A DNA stretch of 64,000 nt from Salegentibacter sp. 24 (GTDB lineage: Bacteria > Bacteroidota > Bacteroidia > Flavobacteriales > Flavobacteriaceae): contig NZ_SNWE01000006.1 in assembly GCF_004362395.1 (NCBI RefSeq), forward strand, positions 124,001 through 188,000, written 5' to 3'. The first letter of the stretch is position 1; the number at the start of each line of letters is the position of its first letter. This document shows, piece after piece, positions 61,413 to 64,000 of this stretch. The position numbers and the translations under genes were made by a program. A model generated the notes under the pieces. That model was given only the letters and a program-made list of their open reading frames with translations. It was not told where the DNA came from and searched no databases.

Positions 61413-62945
61413 TTAATAAACTTCTTTATTTCTAAGATAATCTTTTACTTTAGCATTAATTTTATATAATGGAATATCTTCTTTTATTTTTGGTATAATT
61501 TTATTTAATTCATCTAAAATCTCACGAGTTTTTTGCGAAAGCTTATTATCGAAATCCAAATAATGTAAAGCTTGAACAATAGTAATTACCTCTATCGAAA
61601 GTACTTCAAAAGCATTATCGATTACAGTTTTTGTCATACTTGCAGCATTAGTGCCCATACTGACAATATCCTGGTTATCGTTATTATTAGGAATACTATG
61701 AACATACATAGGATTGGAAAGCGTCTGGTTTTCAGCTGTAGTAGAAACCGCTGTGAATTGCGCACCTTGTAACCCGAAATTTAAGCCCAATTTCCCTAAA
61801 TTCACAAAAGGTGGTAAAATATCGTTGAGTTTATTATTTAACAAATAATTCAATTGACGCTCTGCAAGCATAGATAATTTGGTAACCACGAGCTTCAACT
61901 TATCCATTTCCAAAGCTACATAGTCTCCATGAAAATTTCCCCCATGGTATACGTGTTTGTTTTCCACATCTATGATGGGGTTATCGTTAGCAGAATTGAC
62001 TTCTTCAATTAGAATTTTAGCGGTATGCTCAAGAGTATCGTAAACTGGACCAAGTATTTGCGGAACGCATCGTAAGCTGTAATATTCCTGTACTTTTTCC
62101 TTAAAATATGTGTTCTTATCGGCTATATCATTATATAAATGTTCATTACGATCTCGAGTAAGTTTACTATCTTTTAAATGGTTTCGCATTATTTCAGCGA
62201 TCTTTTGCTGACCTAAATGTTTCTTAGCGCTGTTAAGTTCTTCAGATAAATGATCGTCGTAAGCCTGAACAATTTCATTGATCACCGAAGAACAAAAAAC
62301 CGACCAGTTTAGCATGCGTTTTGCAAATATAATATTGACGATCCCAATCCCTGTCATGGCCGAAGTTCCATTCATTAAAGCCAAGCCTTCTCTTATCTTA
62401 ATTTTTATGGGATTAATATTCTCTTCAGCAAAAACAGCTTTTGTATTTTTACGTTGACCTTTATAAAACACTTCCCCCTCACCTATTAAAACTAAAGCCA
62501 GATGAGCGAGCTGTACTAAATCTCCCGAGGCTCCCACCCCACCGTGATCAAAAATCAAAGGTGTAATGTTTTTATTAATAAGTTGCTCCATAACTTCGGC
62601 AACCGATATGTGTACCCCAGATTTTCCTAATGAAAGGGTATTTAAACGAGCAAGCATAAGTGCTTTTACATACAGGGGTTCCATCGCTTTTCCCGAACCT
62701 GAGGAATGACTTCTAATTAAATTATACTGAAGCTCAATACGATCTTTTTCCTTAATCTTGTATTGGGCCATTGGGCCAAAACCAGTGTTAACACCATAAA
62801 TAACTTTATTCTTAGAAAATTCTTTTAAAAATTTAAAACTGGCATCAAGTTTTTCAATGCTTTGTGAAGAAGTCTGAACCTCAGTATTTTCAAACAAAAC
62901 TTTATAAAAATCATCTAGGTTAAGGGCATCATTAATTTGGAGCAT
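61413..62945 (-). CDS. Tyrosine ammonia-lyase (aromatic amino acid lyase)
   Basis: 510 residues from the ATG at 62945. The MIO prosthetic group forms from Ala-Ser-Gly in GGVGASGDLVQL (about 139-141 from this start). Other family blocks are YGVNTGFGPMAQY, IRSHSSGSG, FNSANDNPIID-type (here VNSANDNPII), and NPMYVHSIPNNNDNQDIVSMG. The sequence closely follows my memory of Flavobacterium johnsoniae TAL, an enzyme known to make 4-coumarate from tyrosine. In flexirubin synthesis this is the aryl starter. It is the first gene of the long minus-strand cluster. Histidine ammonia-lyase is the main alternative, but the genomic context favours tyrosine. Confidence 0.88.
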   Translation of the reverse strand: MLQINDALNLDDFYKVLFENTEVQTSSQSIEKLDASFKFLKEFSKNKVIYGVNTGFGPMAQYKIKEKDRIELQYNLIRSHSSGSGKAMEPLYVKALMLARLNTLSLGKSGVHISVAEVMEQLINKNITPLIFDHGGVGASGDLVQLAHLALVLIGEGEVFYKGQRKNTKAVFAEENINPIKIKIREGLALMNGTSAMTGIGIVNIIFAKRMLNWSVFCSSVINEIVQAYDDHLSEELNSAKKHLGQQKIAEIMRNHLKDSKLTRDRNEHLYNDIADKNTYFKEKVQEYYSLRCVPQILGPVYDTLEHTAKILIEEVNSANDNPIIDVENKHVYHGGNFHGDYVALEMDKLKLVVTKLSMLAERQLNYLLNNKLNDILPPFVNLGKLGLNFGLQGAQFTAVSTTAENQTLSNPMYVHSIPNNNDNQDIVSMGTNAASMTKTVIDNAFEVLSIEVITIVQALHYLDFDNKLSQKTREILDELNKIIPKIKEDIPLYKINAKVKDYLRNKEVY

Positions 62946-62972
62946 AGACCGCATTATTCAAAGGAATCTTAA

Positions 62973-62980
62973 CAAATGTA
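62973..62980 (-). promoter_or_regulatory. Candidate -7 element of the pigment operon
   Basis: Minus strand TACATTTG (62980-62973), a perfect TAnnTTTG, 27 nt before the ATG of the ammonia-lyase gene. A -33 TTG in the expected place is missing, so the cluster may rely on an activator or an alternative sigma factor. Confidence 0.4.
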
Positions 62981-63048
62981 CTATATTTAGCTCATATTTA
63001 AAATTACCGATTTAGGAATTATAATCCGCAATTAGTGAAACCTTTAAA

Positions 63049-64000
63049 ATGGAACAACTTAACACCAAAATTTTAATTATTGGTGCCGGACCTTCTGGAA
63101 TGGTCGCTGCAGGCTATCTACACAAATGCGGGGTTGATTGTTTAGTTGTGGAGAAAAGTACCTTTCCACGCTTTAGTATTGGGGAGAGTTTACTGCCAAG
63201 CAGTATGGAGAACTTTAAGGAAGCCGAACTACTGGAAGCTATTAAGTCAGCGGGTTTTCAGAAAAAATATGGGGCTAGGTTTTTAAAAAACGGTAAAATT
63301 GGCGAGTTTGACTTTAGTCAGAAATATGGGGAAGGATGGGATTGGACCTGGCAGGTTCCGAGAGCTGATTTTGATTTAGTCCTGGCCAATGAAATTCAAC
63401 GCAAGGGAATTGAAATCCTTTTTAATACTGAAGTTACTAAGGTGATTTTCAATGGTAAAAAGTCTACTATAGATATTATAATTAATTCCCAGGAAAAAAA
63501 AGAGATAAAAGCTGATTTTATAATTGATGCCAGCGGAAACGGAAGGGTTTTAGCTAATCAATTAAAATTAAATGCAGCCCCGAAAATAACAGGGAATTCT
63601 TCCATATTCACCCACATTAAAGAAAAAAACCGACCAAAAGGAAAAGAAGGTGAATTGATAACTTTTGAAGTATTGAATAATAAAACCTGGTTCTGGTATT
63701 TTCCATTTTCAAACGGAAATTCCAGTCTTGGTTTCGTTAGTACCAATAACTGGTTTAAAGGTTTCAGCAATGATAATTCAATAGCCTTTAGCGAAATGAT
63801 GAATTGTTTAAAATATTATCAAAAAAGATTTGAGGATGAGGTACCTCTATTCACACCAGTTAAATTGACTAATATTTCCAGAAACGTAAACAAAATCTAT
63901 GGAAAAGGATTTGCCTTAACGGGAAATAGCGGAGAATTTCTTGATCCTGTTTTTTCCTCAGGAGTTGCTATTGCGACCGAATCCGGTTTAAAGGCAGCGA
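63049..64000 (+). CDS. Flavin-dependent halogenase-like FAD oxidoreductase (3' end beyond the window)
   Basis: The gene begins at ATG 63049 and runs off the right edge after 317 codons. The FAD loop is IIGAGPSGMVAAGYL (about 10-24). GESLLPSS (45-52) and GFQKKYGARF (69-78, Lys73) resemble the halogenase substrate-channel block with its catalytic Lys. WFWYFP (214-219) stands for the WxWxIP motif, with Phe for Ile. A second FAD block, FALTGNSGEFLDPVFSSG, is near the end. Flexirubins may carry chlorine, so a halogenase or related flavin enzyme fits. It is divergent from the ammonia-lyase gene and faces the same regulatory gap. A related monooxygenase or reductase is the alternative. Confidence 0.75.
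   Translation, partial: MEQLNTKILIIGAGPSGMVAAGYLHKCGVDCLVVEKSTFPRFSIGESLLPSSMENFKEAELLEAIKSAGFQKKYGARFLKNGKIGEFDFSQKYGEGWDWTWQVPRADFDLVLANEIQRKGIEILFNTEVTKVIFNGKKSTIDIIINSQEKKEIKADFIIDASGNGRVLANQLKLNAAPKITGNSSIFTHIKEKNRPKGKEGELITFEVLNNKTWFWYFPFSNGNSSLGFVSTNNWFKGFSNDNSIAFSEMMNCLKYYQKRFEDEVPLFTPVKLTNISRNVNKIYGKGFALTGNSGEFLDPVFSSGVAIATESGLKAA

Noticed and set aside
1-64000. Mobile elements, CRISPR arrays, tRNA or rRNA genes
   Set aside because: I looked for transposase or integrase frames, spaced repeats and cloverleaf-like stretches in the gaps and found none; gaps are all shorter than about 190 bases.

Overview
The window is chromosomal DNA from a member of the Bacteroidota, most likely a marine Flavobacteriaceae (Gramella/Zunongwangia/Salegentibacter-like). 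The reasons are the AT-rich composition, Bacteroidota-type promoter elements (TTG or TTTG, then TAnnTTTG), almost no Shine-Dalgarno sites, frequent TTG/GTG starts, bacillithiol synthesis (BshA), a NagZ-beta-lactamase fusion, a tyrosine ammonia-lyase very like the Flavobacterium enzyme, and a flexirubin/aryl-polyene pigment cluster. I see no tRNA, rRNA, CRISPR array, insertion sequence or prophage. No gene-free stretch exceeds 300 bases; the longest gaps are about 190 bases, and most carry promoter or operator-like signals.

Region 1 (1-11.3 kb) has the edge of a dicarboxylate symporter, chorismate synthase (aroC) and a divergent LpxH-like phosphoesterase. It is followed by an unusual minus-strand run of small stress/detoxification-type domains: VOC, NTF2-like, a four-domain VOC-VOC-SRPBCC-SRPBCC fusion, another VOC, DUF1801 and DinB. 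A divergent GlxA-type AraC regulator faces this run, with a direct repeat between them that could be its operator. Then come a large FAD/Fe-S D-2-hydroxyacid dehydrogenase and a small outer-membrane beta-barrel protein.

Region 2 (11.3-30.4 kb) is an envelope and core-metabolism block: bshA, the NagZ fusion, a two-gene Fe-S electron-transfer module, an MCE/MlaD protein, a cell-wall amidase, divergent lptD-ridA, a zincin-like hypothetical, methylglyoxal synthase next to phosphofructokinase, and a giant TamB.

Region 3 (30.5-45.6 kb) has a tight plus-strand operon of translation and RNA-modification genes (tsaD, rsmE, trmH-like and others). Next are a thioesterase, a NUDIX hydrolase, a DUF72 protein and an aldehyde dehydrogenase. 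A SatD-DUF3307 pair follows, with a repeat-rich upstream region, then a Gre-like protein, a 7TM-HD phosphodiesterase, a thiolase and an NlpC/P60 peptidase.

Region 4 (45.7-64 kb) is a flexirubin-type pigment cluster. Tyrosine ammonia-lyase would make the 4-coumarate starter. One ACP, two active ketosynthases, a chain-length-factor-like partner, a degenerate KS-like protein, FabG and two hotdog dehydratases would build the polyene. A thioesterase, acyltransferase, C45 acyltransferase/hydrolase, acyl-CoA ligase, MMPL exporter, LolA-like carrier, glycosyltransferase and deacetylase-like protein would finish, export or anchor it. A divergent flavin halogenase-like gene runs off the right edge. The dialkylresorcinol genes (darA/darB) are not in the window and may lie beyond it.
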